DNA from: Chryseolinea lacunae
GTDB lineage: Bacteria > Bacteroidota > Bacteroidia > Cytophagales > Cyclobacteriaceae
Direction of reading: 5' to 3'
Length of the DNA: 64,000 nt
NCBI RefSeq assembly: GCF_016735595.1
Contig: NZ_JAERRB010000011.1
Span: 62,001 to 126,000, forward strand
The translations under genes and the position numbers were made by a program. The notes beneath the pieces are model-generated. The model was not told where the DNA came from. It was given only the letters and a program-made list of their open reading frames with translations, and did not search any database. Positions within the stretch are counted from its first letter, which is position 1, and each line of letters begins with the position of its first letter. Shown here piece after piece: positions 36,988-44,432 of the stretch.

Positions 36988-37159
36988 CCGAAGGCCCACA
37001 CGCATTCACATGAGCGATTAAACCAACGGGACTGCACAAGCAGCGCCACCGGGAGTTGCATGAACATCCCGCGGAAGCCTATGGCCGTTTCGTTTTTGAA
37101 GTATACCCAAATTTTATTTACCCAAACATCCATTCCACCCATCAAACAAAAACACAACA

Positions 37160-38701
37160 ATGAAGCACTTCCTCACACTCATCCTGACCCTCTCGGTGGT
37201 CGCGCTGTTTGCACAACCGGCAAACCGCATTGTGGCGAACCCCGAATACAGCAAGAACATCATCAGCAAACATATCTACGGTCACTTCTCCGAACACCTG
37301 GGGCATTGCATCTATGGCGGATATTTTGTTGACGAAGGCTCGACCATTCCCAACACACGCCGCATCCGCACCGACATTGTGGACGCGCTGAAGAAAATAA
37401 AAATCCCCAACCTGCGCTGGCCCGGCGGCTGCTTTGCCGACGAATACCATTGGAACGATGGCATTGGCCTGCGCAGCGAACGCCCCAAGATGGTGAACAC
37501 CAACTGGGGCGGCGTGACCGAAGACAACAGCTTTGGCACACACGAGTTTCTGGACTTGTGCGAGATGCTGGGCACCGAACCCTACATCTGCGGCAACGTG
37601 GGTAGCGGCACCGTGGCAGAAATGTCGAAGTGGGTGGAGTATCTGAACTTCGACGGCGTTAGCCCCATGGCCGACCTGCGCAAGAAGAACGGCCACGACA
37701 AACCCTGGAAAGTACGCTTCTGGGGTGTGGGCAACGAAAACTGGGGCTGCGGCGGAAGCATGACGGCCGAGTTCTATGCCGACCAATATCGGCGCTATGC
37801 CACCTATGCCCGCAACTATGGCGACGCCAAGCTGATGAAGATTGCCGGCGGCGCCAACTCGGGCGACTACCACTGGACCGAAACCCTCATGAAGAACGTT
37901 CCCCTTAACATGATGTGGGGCATCTCGCTGCACTACTACACCATTCCTAAAACCTGGGCCAGCAAAGGCTCCGCCACAGCGTTTGGCGAAGACGAATATT
38001 TCTCGGCCATGAAATCGTGCCTGCACATGGAAGAATTGGTGAGCCGCCACAGCGCCGTGATGGACCAATACGATCCCGAAAAACGTGTAGCCCTGGCCGT
38101 TGACGAATGGGGCATCTGGACCGACGTTGAGCCCGGCACCAACCCCGGCTTCCTCTTCCAGCAAAACAGTCTCCGCGACGCCCTCATTGCCGCCTCCACC
38201 CTCAACATCTTCAACAACCACAGCGACCGCGTGCGCATGTCGAACCTGGCCCAAACTGTGAACGTGTTGCAAGCCCTCATCCTCACCGACAAAGAGAAGA
38301 TGCTGCTCACGCCAACCTATCACATCTACGACTTGTATCAGGTGCACCAGGAAGCCACGTTGATTCCCCTCGTGCTCCGCACCAAAGACTATGTGTTGGG
38401 CAACGACAAACTCCCCGCCCTCAACGCCTCTGCCTCCAGAGACAAAGACGGCAACATCCACATTTCCGTAGTGAACATCGACCCCACAAACGCCCAGGAT
38501 TTGCAAATCGACATCGCGGGCACCCAAGCCCTGAAAGCATCGGCCCAAATCCTGACCAGCGAAAAATATACCGACCACAACACGTTCGAAAAACCCAACG
38601 CCCTGAAACCTGCCCCCTTTGCAGGCACCAAAAAATCAGGCGAATCCATCTCGCTGAAAGTTCCGGCGAAGTCGGTGGTGATGATCACACTGGCGAAGTA
38701 A
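37160..38701 (+). CDS. GH51 alpha-L-arabinofuranosidase, secreted
   Basis: 513 residues. A signal peptide ([17 protein letters not shown]) is followed by the GH51 (alpha/beta)8 barrel and a C-terminal beta-sandwich. The acid/base Glu193 lies in [12 protein letters not shown] and the nucleophile Glu316 in [26 protein letters not shown] is the conserved substrate block. It releases terminal alpha-L-arabinofuranose from arabinan or arabinoxylan oligosaccharides. A signal peptide indicates periplasmic or extracellular action, although many GH51 enzymes are cytosolic. Confidence 0.96.
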   Translation: MKHFLTLILTLSVVALFAQPANRIVANPEYSKNIISKHIYGHFSEHLGHCIYGGYFVDEGSTIPNTRRIRTDIVDALKKIKIPNLRWPGGCFADEYHWNDGIGLRSERPKMVNTNWGGVTEDNSFGTHEFLDLCEMLGTEPYICGNVGSGTVAEMSKWVEYLNFDGVSPMADLRKKNGHDKPWKVRFWGVGNENWGCGGSMTAEFYADQYRRYATYARNYGDAKLMKIAGGANSGDYHWTETLMKNVPLNMMWGISLHYYTIPKTWASKGSATAFGEDEYFSAMKSCLHMEELVSRHSAVMDQYDPEKRVALAVDEWGIWTDVEPGTNPGFLFQQNSLRDALIAASTLNIFNNHSDRVRMSNLAQTVNVLQALILTDKEKMLLTPTYHIYDLYQVHQEATLIPLVLRTKDYVLGNDKLPALNASASRDKDGNIHISVVNIDPTNAQDLQIDIAGTQALKASAQILTSEKYTDHNTFEKPNALKPAPFAGTKKSGESISLKVPAKSVVMITLAK

Positions 38702-38741
38702 AAAAAGAATCGCCGGGCGGAGCCCGGCGATTCTTTTTTTT
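38701..38741. terminator. bidirectional terminator
   Basis: GAATCGCCGGGC and GCCCGGCGATTC form a perfect 12-bp stem with a 3-base loop, with A and T runs on the two sides. It serves the GH51 gene (plus) and the convergent NIPSNAP gene (minus). Confidence 0.9.
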
Positions 38742-38797
38742 GATTTCATGTAGTTACGTGACGTCACTTTCAAATTGACAGTTCACTCATCCGGGAA

Positions 38798-39571
38798 CTA
38801 GATCTCCGAATACGCCACCGGGCGCAGGAAGTAAATGTTGATCTTCGAAACGTTGTGTTGGTATTCGCTCATGCCCGAGAGTTTTTTCCATTCGGGGTCT
38901 GCAGAGAAGGCTTTCCAGTGTTCGTCGCGCGAGGTTTGGTTGGCGAAGGTGGTCATGTACATGAGGTTGGGGGTGCGGGGGCCGGAGAGCACTTCGGCGT
39001 AGAACACGGCGTTGAAGCCGAGGCGTTTGAAGAGCGCGATTTCGTCGCCCACGTTAAACATCTTCACTTTGTTCTGGAATATTTTTTCGGTGTGGCCTTC
39101 GTAGCTGCGCAACTCATACACGCGCTCGGTCACGGGTGTGGTGTGTTTGGGCGCTTCCAGCTGGCCCATGCCGGTGAAGGCCTGGAGCAGGATGCTTTCA
39201 ATGCGGGCATAGGGTGGATTGTCGAAGGGGGCGTTGAGGTAGTCGGCGCCAGCGGTTTCATATTGTTTGTCTTTCAGCAACGTCTCGGGCAATTTCACAA
39301 ACTGGTCCATCGATGTGAAGGGGATGAGCACATAGACGCGTTTGCCAAAGGTGGTGTCGGTTTCCACCGGCTTGAACACGCCCACTTTGCCGATGCCCGC
39401 GCGGTGCAGGGCAGGAAGGTAGGCTTCCTTCAGATATTTTTCCACGCTCTGTTCCTGGGCGCTGCTGGTCACACGATAGATCTTGATTTCGTAGAACTCA
39501 CGTTTCGGTGCCGCTGTTGCGGCAAACGCCACGCAGGAGACCATTACAAATAGGGAGGATAGCAATTTCAT
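38798..39571 (-). CDS. NIPSNAP family protein, secreted
   Basis: 257 residues with a signal peptide (cleavage near AATAAP). Two ferredoxin-like NIPSNAP half-domains are recognisable: FYEIKIYRVTSSAQEQSVEK near the N-terminus and VYELRSYEGHTEKIFQNKV at about 150, followed by IALFKRLGFNAVFYAEVLSG and LMYMTTF. The biochemical function of the family is unknown. In Bacteroidota it often sits near sugar-catabolism genes, as here. Confidence 0.9.
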   Translation of the reverse strand: MKLLSSLFVMVSCVAFAATAAPKREFYEIKIYRVTSSAQEQSVEKYLKEAYLPALHRAGIGKVGVFKPVETDTTFGKRVYVLIPFTSMDQFVKLPETLLKDKQYETAGADYLNAPFDNPPYARIESILLQAFTGMGQLEAPKHTTPVTERVYELRSYEGHTEKIFQNKVKMFNVGDEIALFKRLGFNAVFYAEVLSGPRTPNLMYMTTFANQTSRDEHWKAFSADPEWKKLSGMSEYQHNVSKINIYFLRPVAYSEI

Positions 39572-39683
39572 AAGTGAATGTGTTTGGGTGTAAAAGAGGT
39601 TGTATGCACAGAAAGGTAAGCGATCTGGCGCAACATAATCAACAACAAAGGGACCGGCGGTAGTGAAAGGTTGAAAGGCAGCC

Positions 39684-40397
39684 CTAGCTTCCCATCTTCT
39701 TCGCGCCCGGCAGCAACCGACGGATGTCTTCGTCGGTATGGAGGAAGTTCATTTGCTGGATCACCCACGGGTAGCGTTTGTTGATATATTTCGAAACGGG
39801 TTTCACCGTATACTTCTTCGGGTTGGGCAGCGATGCGGCAATCATGGCGGCTTCGTTGCGCGTGAGCTTTTTGGCCGACTTGTTGAAAAACTTGCGCGAT
39901 GCAGCTTCAATGCCAAACACGCCTTTGCCCATCTCGGCCACGTTCAGATACATTTCCAGGATGCGACGCTTGCCCCACACCGCTTCAATCATAAACGTGA
40001 AGTACACCTCAAGGCCCTTGCGCAACCAGCTGCGCCCCTGCCAGAGGAAAACATTTTTTGCCACCTGCTGGCTGATGGTGGAAGCGCCGCGCAGACGGTT
40101 GGGCTTTTTCTTGTTCAGCTCCATGGCTTTCTTGATGCTCTTGATGTCGAAGCCGTTGTGGTCGGGAAAGAGCTGGTCTTCGGAAGCAATCACGGCCAGG
40201 GCCGCGTGTGGCGACATGTCGTCGAGGTTCACATAGTCGCGGCGAAGACCGTCGCGGTGCACCCAGCTCTGGAGTTGGGTCACGGTGATGGGCGGGTCCA
40301 CCCACTTCAGCACAATGATGTAGATAAGTTGCGCGGCAAACAAAAACAGGAATATGTTCTTGATTTTCAGACCTACGGAAATGAGCCATGCCTTCAT
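39684..40397 (-). CDS. mtgA: monofunctional biosynthetic peptidoglycan transglycosylase
   Basis: 237 residues from the ATG at 40397; the frame is open 30 residues further, but that part has no family match. One N-terminal membrane anchor (IFLFLFAAQLIYIIVL) precedes a GT51 domain: catalytic Glu in IASEDQLFPDHNGFD, GASTISQQVAKNVFLW, LEVYFTFMIEAVWGKRRI in parts and LEMYLNVAEMGKGVFGIEAA. It polymerises lipid II glycan strands at the inner membrane without a transpeptidase domain. Length fits MtgA. Confidence 0.95.
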   Translation of the reverse strand: MKAWLISVGLKIKNIFLFLFAAQLIYIIVLKWVDPPITVTQLQSWVHRDGLRRDYVNLDDMSPHAALAVIASEDQLFPDHNGFDIKSIKKAMELNKKKPNRLRGASTISQQVAKNVFLWQGRSWLRKGLEVYFTFMIEAVWGKRRILEMYLNVAEMGKGVFGIEAASRKFFNKSAKKLTRNEAAMIAASLPNPKKYTVKPVSKYINKRYPWVIQQMNFLHTDEDIRRLLPGAKKMGS

Positions 40398-40611
40398 GCC
40401 AGTGCGATTCGTGTTCCCAATAACTGGAAGAACGCGCGAAAATACAAAAATGTGTTCTTCCGCAAAGCCCTGTGTGGCGATCGTCAAATAAGATCGCGCT
40501 TTCTGTTCCGGGAAAAAGAATCCTCACTATCTTTAACTTCACACATTCGATTGAACGCGGGAACAATCCACCATCACATCCCCGAGAATGTGCGCAATAT
40601 GCTCTGAGCCT

Positions 40612-40941
40612 ATGAAACGTTTTTGCTTTGCACTCGACCTGCGGGATGATCCTGCCCTCATTGCTGAATATGAATTCTGGCACCGAAACGTGTGGCCCGG
40701 AATTCCGAAAACCATCACCGACGCCGGCATCACCAACATGGAAATCTATCGCATCCTCAACCGGCTTTTCATGATCATGGACACCACCGACGACTACGAC
40801 CCGGCCGCCAAAGCCGCGGCAGACGCCGCCAACCCCCTCGTGCAACAATGGGAAGCCCACACGTGGAAATATCAGCAGGCACTTCCCCATGCCATGCCCG
40901 GCGAGAAATGGATGCCCATGGAAAAAATCTTCCAGCTCTAA
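40612..40941 (+). CDS. L-fucose/L-rhamnose mutarotase (RhaM/DUF718 family)
   Basis: 109 residues from the ATG at 40612; an in-frame ATG at 40588 adds eight residues and is less likely. The ferredoxin-like RhaM fold is shown by CFALDLRDDPALIAEYEFWH, the NVWPGIPKTITDAGI block, MEIYRI and the C-terminal WMPMEKIFQL. It interconverts alpha and beta anomers of a 6-deoxyhexose. It starts a three-gene operon with a lactonase and a fucose-dehydrogenase-like SDR, so L-fucose is the likely sugar. Confidence 0.9.
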   Translation: MKRFCFALDLRDDPALIAEYEFWHRNVWPGIPKTITDAGITNMEIYRILNRLFMIMDTTDDYDPAAKAAADAANPLVQQWEAHTWKYQQALPHAMPGEKWMPMEKIFQL

Positions 40942-40944
40942 CGC

Positions 40945-41775
40945 ATGGCACGCATCGACGCACACCAGCACTTCTGGCGGTTCGACCCCGTTCGCGACAG
41001 CTGGATCAACGACGATATGCTCACCATCCGCCGCGACTTCCTGCCCGCCGACCTCAAACCTGTGCTCGACGCCAACGGCATCGACGGCTGCGTGATAGTG
41101 CAGTCCGATCAGTCGGAAACCGAAAACTTTTTTCAGCTCGACAACGCCAACCGTCACGACTTCATCAAAGGCGTGGTGGGGTGGGTGGACTTCAAATCGC
41201 CGGAAGTGGAAGCACGACTGGATTACTATAGCACCTTCGCGAAAATGAAAGGCTTTCGCCACGTGCTGCAAGGCGAACGCCAACGCGACTACATGCTCGA
41301 CCCTGCGTTTATGCAGGGCATCGAAAAACTGAACGCACACAACTTCACCTACGACATCCTCATCTATCCCGACCAACTGGTCTACACAAAAGAATTTTTG
41401 AAAGCCTTTCCCCACCAACGCTTCGTCATCGATCACCTCGCCAAACCCGACATTAAATCGGGCGACATTGCCGCGTGGAAAAAAAACATCGAGGCCGTGG
41501 CCGCTTTCGAAAACGTGCACTGCAAAGTGTCGGGCATGGTGACGGAAGCCGACTGGAAACACTGGACACGCGAAGACTTTGCACCCTGCCTCGACACCGT
41601 GACGGAAGCCTTTGGCACAAGCCGCCTGCTGTTTGGCAGCGACTGGCCCGTGTGCCTGGTGGCCGCAACCTATGCCGAAGCCTTCAACCTGGTGAAAGAA
41701 TATTATTCAGCGTTCAGCAAAAACGAACAGGACGCAATTTTTGGAAACAACGCCATTCAATTTTATAACCTATAA
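40945..41775 (+). CDS. amidohydrolase-family lactonase (probable L-fuconolactonase)
   Basis: 276 residues. The TIM-barrel metal site of the amidohydrolase_2 family is present: DAHQHFW at residues 5-11, GFRHVLQGE, FVIDHLAKP and the Asp in LLFGSDWPVC. The protein has no signal peptide. The close relatives are 2-pyrone-4,6-dicarboxylate hydrolase and L-fuconolactonase/rhamnonolactonase. It follows the mutarotase gene by 3 bp and precedes the sugar dehydrogenase by 12 bp, so it should open the lactone that the dehydrogenase forms. Confidence 0.9.
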   Translation: MARIDAHQHFWRFDPVRDSWINDDMLTIRRDFLPADLKPVLDANGIDGCVIVQSDQSETENFFQLDNANRHDFIKGVVGWVDFKSPEVEARLDYYSTFAKMKGFRHVLQGERQRDYMLDPAFMQGIEKLNAHNFTYDILIYPDQLVYTKEFLKAFPHQRFVIDHLAKPDIKSGDIAAWKKNIEAVAAFENVHCKVSGMVTEADWKHWTREDFAPCLDTVTEAFGTSRLLFGSDWPVCLVAATYAEAFNLVKEYYSAFSKNEQDAIFGNNAIQFYNL

Positions 41776-41787
41776 AAAAATCAAGCT

Positions 41788-42576
41788 ATGGATTTAGGCT
41801 TAAAAGATCATGTGATAATTGTGACCGGCGGAGCAAAAGGCATCGGCGAAGGTATCGTGAAAGTGCTGGCTGCCGAAGGCGCCATTCCGGTGGTGGTGGG
41901 AAGAAGTGAAGAAGACAATACAAAGATTGTGAACGAAGTAACGGCCAAAGGCGGAAAAGCTTTTCAGATCGTGGCCGAACTCACCGAGCCCGCCGCAGCA
42001 GAACGCGCCGTGAACGCCACGCTGCAAAAGTTTGGAAAGATAAACGGCCTGGTGAACAACGCAGGCGTGAACGATGGCGTGGGTCTGGAAAACGGCAACT
42101 ACGAAAAGTTTATCGCCTCCCTTCATAAAAACCTGGTGCACTACTACCTCATGGCGCACTACGCACTTCCCGCTTTGAAAGTCACACAAGGTGCCATCGT
42201 GAACATCGGTTCCAAAACGGCCGAGACAGGGCAGGGGGGAACCTCGGCCTATGCCGCCTCCAACGGCGGACGCAACGCCCTCACACGCGAGTGGGCCGTG
42301 GAGCTTTTGAAATACAACATCCGTGTCAACGCCATCATCGTGGCCGAGTGCTACACACCACTCTATGAGAGGTGGATCGAAACGCTGCCCAACCCCAAAG
42401 AGAAGCTAAAGGAAATTGAATCTAAAATTCCCCTGGGCCAGCGCATGACCACCGCCGAAGAAATCGCCAACGCCGCAGCCTTCCTGCTCTCGCCACGCTC
42501 CAGCCACACCACCGGCCAACTGGTGTATGTGGACGGCGGCTATGTGCACCTCGATCGCGGACTGGCAAACGCCTGA
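41788..42576 (+). CDS. SDR family oxidoreductase, probable L-fucose dehydrogenase
   Basis: 262 residues. It has the classical SDR cofactor motif TGGAKGIG (13-20), NNAG (90-93), Ser142 in NIGSKT and Tyr155 in SAYAASNGG. The YxxxK Lys is replaced by Asn159. The block ETGQGGTSAYAAS and the downstream NALTREWAVELL are typical of bacterial L-fucose dehydrogenases, which oxidise L-fucose to fuconolactone with NAD(P). The gene is the last of the mutarotase-lactonase-dehydrogenase operon. The Lys loss is discussed separately. Confidence 0.88.
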   Translation: MDLGLKDHVIIVTGGAKGIGEGIVKVLAAEGAIPVVVGRSEEDNTKIVNEVTAKGGKAFQIVAELTEPAAAERAVNATLQKFGKINGLVNNAGVNDGVGLENGNYEKFIASLHKNLVHYYLMAHYALPALKVTQGAIVNIGSKTAETGQGGTSAYAASNGGRNALTREWAVELLKYNIRVNAIIVAECYTPLYERWIETLPNPKEKLKEIESKIPLGQRMTTAEEIANAAAFLLSPRSSHTTGQLVYVDGGYVHLDRGLANA

Positions 42577-42681
42577 TCGGTTAATCTTTTTATGCTCTAC
42601 AATATTTCCGTGCAGGAATAGGCAGAAACCGCCCTTTTTTAAATAACGGAATAAATGTTCCTGATTGTTGAACCTTTATAT

Positions 42682-42695
42682 GGAACGATCGTTCC
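42682..42695. promoter_or_regulatory. perfect palindromic operator, TetR-family type
   Basis: GGAACGATCGTTCC is a 14-bp perfect palindrome, 25 bases before the ATG of the next gene. It fits the GAACG-n-CGTTC pattern of many TetR-family operators. TATACTTG (42696-42703), one mismatch from TAnnTTTG, directly follows, so a bound repressor would block the promoter. No tetR gene is in the window. Confidence 0.65.
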
Positions 42696-42720
42696 TATAC
42701 TTGTATCAACAACAAACAGC

Positions 42721-43476
42721 ATGAAAAGATTAGCAAACAAAACCGCACTCATCACCGGCGGCAACAGCGGCATCGGCTTTGCCACCGCCAAAGATTTTAT
42801 TGAAGAAGGCGCTACCGTGGTGATCACTGCCCGCTCGCAAGCCGCCGTAGACGCGGCCGTGAAAGAACTCGGCCCGCAAGCCAAAGGCATCGCCCTCGAT
42901 GTGGCCGACATGACACAGGTGAAAAGCTTTGGTGCAAAACTGAAAGCCGTGGCACCGGTGGTGAACGCTTTCTTTGTGAACGCAGGCATCGCCAAGTTTT
43001 CAAGCATCGAGCAAGCCGACGAACAACATTTCGACGAACAATTTAACGTGAACGTGAAAGGTGCATACTTCTCCATCCAGCAAGTGCTTCCACTCATGCC
43101 CGAAGGAAGTTCGATTGTGCTGAACACCTCCATAAACGCCAGCATCGGCATGCCGAATGCATCGGTCTATTCGGCCACAAAAGCCGCCTTCCTCACGCTG
43201 GTGCGAACACTGTCGGCCGAACTGCTTCCCCGCAAGATCCGCGTCAACGCCGTGAGTCCGGGACCCGTGTCCACACCGTTGTATACACCCGACAAGATGG
43301 GCCTGCCCGGCGAACAAATTCAAGCCATTGGCGAGGCCATTGCTGGTAAGATTCCCCTCGGCCGCTTTGGTCGCCCCGAAGAGATTGCCCGCGTGGTCAC
43401 CTTCTTTGCCTCCGACGATTCATCGTTTGTGCTGGGCGCAGAGTTGATTGTGGATGGTGGAATGGCGACGTTGTAA
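42721..43476 (+). CDS. SDR family oxidoreductase
   Basis: 251 residues from the ATG at 42721; the frame is open 22 residues upstream, but that part contains the operator and is not coding. Motifs: TGGNSGIGF (about 12-20), a FVNAG in place of NNAG, Ser in LNTSINAS and YSATK with the normal catalytic Lys. The end VDGGMATL is typical. It is an NAD(P)-dependent alcohol/ketone oxidoreductase with unknown substrate. TetR-controlled SDRs of this type often respond to toxic aldehydes or quinones. Confidence 0.92.
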   Translation: MKRLANKTALITGGNSGIGFATAKDFIEEGATVVITARSQAAVDAAVKELGPQAKGIALDVADMTQVKSFGAKLKAVAPVVNAFFVNAGIAKFSSIEQADEQHFDEQFNVNVKGAYFSIQQVLPLMPEGSSIVLNTSINASIGMPNASVYSATKAAFLTLVRTLSAELLPRKIRVNAVSPGPVSTPLYTPDKMGLPGEQIQAIGEAIAGKIPLGRFGRPEEIARVVTFFASDDSSFVLGAELIVDGGMATL

Positions 43477-43523
43477 GATCATCAACGTTCACATCGGAAT
43501 AAAAAACAGATGATGTGATCAAT

Positions 43524-43567
43524 ATCCAGGATGAGAGCGGGGTTCAATATCCGCCCGCGTTCTGGAT
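43524..43567. terminator. imperfect hairpin between convergent genes
   Basis: ATCCAG and GCGGG pair with CCCGC and CTGGAT across a 10-base loop. It lies between the convergent SDR and deaminase genes. There is no T run, so the terminator call is tentative. Confidence 0.35.
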
Positions 43568-43580
43568 GTTGTTGTGAACG

Positions 43581-44306
43581 TTACTTCAATCCCTCTCCTG
43601 CCTCAACATCCAGCATCACCAACCCGTGTGCGAGAGTTTGAAAAATGCTCGCCGGAATTTCAGGTGAGGGTGTTATCGTAAAGGCCTTTTTCAAGATGTC
43701 GTTTTTCTTCCGGCCGTTGGCCAGCAGAATGGGCAACTTGGCTTCGCGCACGTGCTTCAGGCCAAGCGTGATGCCTTTGTCCAGGATGGTGGATTGTTCG
43801 AAATATTTTTGGCCAACCGTTTTGGTTTCTTCCGCCAGCGTGCTCACATGTGCGGCGATGGTGAAGGGTGTGCCCGGTTCGTTCATGGCAATGTGGCCGT
43901 TTGTGCCCACGCCCACCAGCATGATGTCGAGGCCCCCACGCCTTTCAATGAGTGCATTGATGCGGTCGGCTTCGGTTTGAAGATTGGGCGAAAGGGCATC
44001 GAAGAATGCAATTTGATTTTCGGAAATGCCTGCGGGTTCAAAAAACGATTTGTCCATCATTTCGCGACACGATCCGTTCTGGTTGGGCGCGATTCCCACC
44101 CATTCGTCCAATCCCACAAAGGTGCATTGCGAAACATCGAGCTGCCCCGCGTGGATGTCTTTAACAAGGCATTCGAACACCCCGAGGGGCGAATGGCCGG
44201 AAGCGAGGCAAACCAGGGCGTTTGGGGTTTTGGTGATGTAGTCGCGGATCACATCGGCTGTGGCGCGGCTAAGGCGTTGGTAGTCTGAGAACAGGTGGAC
44301 GTGCAT
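43581..44306 (-). CDS. glucosamine/galactosamine-6-phosphate deaminase family protein (NagB/AgaI-like)
   Basis: 241 residues from the ATG at 44306; a longer frame to 44408 adds 34 residues without family match. The N-terminal VCLASGHSPLGVFECL is the phosphate-binding block and FVGLDEWVG the conserved acid loop. The catalytic loop reads GVGTNGHIAMNEPG, with His138 and Glu143 kept but Asn136 where NagB has the ring-opening Asp. Asn is seen in the AgaI-like branch, so galactosamine-6-phosphate or a related amino sugar is possible. It is divergent from the GH78 gene. Confidence 0.85.
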   Translation of the reverse strand: MHVHLFSDYQRLSRATADVIRDYITKTPNALVCLASGHSPLGVFECLVKDIHAGQLDVSQCTFVGLDEWVGIAPNQNGSCREMMDKSFFEPAGISENQIAFFDALSPNLQTEADRINALIERRGGLDIMLVGVGTNGHIAMNEPGTPFTIAAHVSTLAEETKTVGQKYFEQSTILDKGITLGLKHVREAKLPILLANGRKKNDILKKAFTITPSPEIPASIFQTLAHGLVMLDVEAGEGLK

Positions 44307-44432
44307 GGGTGAAGGGCTAGTGCCGGATGCAGAAATGTAGGCGATTTTTTGATGTCGTGCACCATGCTTCCGCAATCGTTTGTAACTTCCCGGGCACAAG
44401 TTGCACACAAAATGCGCCTGTCGTTCATACCC

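Noticed and set aside
37142-38578. 478-residue antisense frame opposite the GH51 gene
   Set aside because: It lies within a gene that has full catalytic motifs, is rich in Val, Gly, His and Ala as expected for a third-position shadow, and has no family features.
40009-41562. 517-residue antisense frame across mtgA, mutarotase and lactonase genes
   Set aside because: It crosses three recognised genes on both strands and has shadow-like composition; length alone is not evidence at this GC content.
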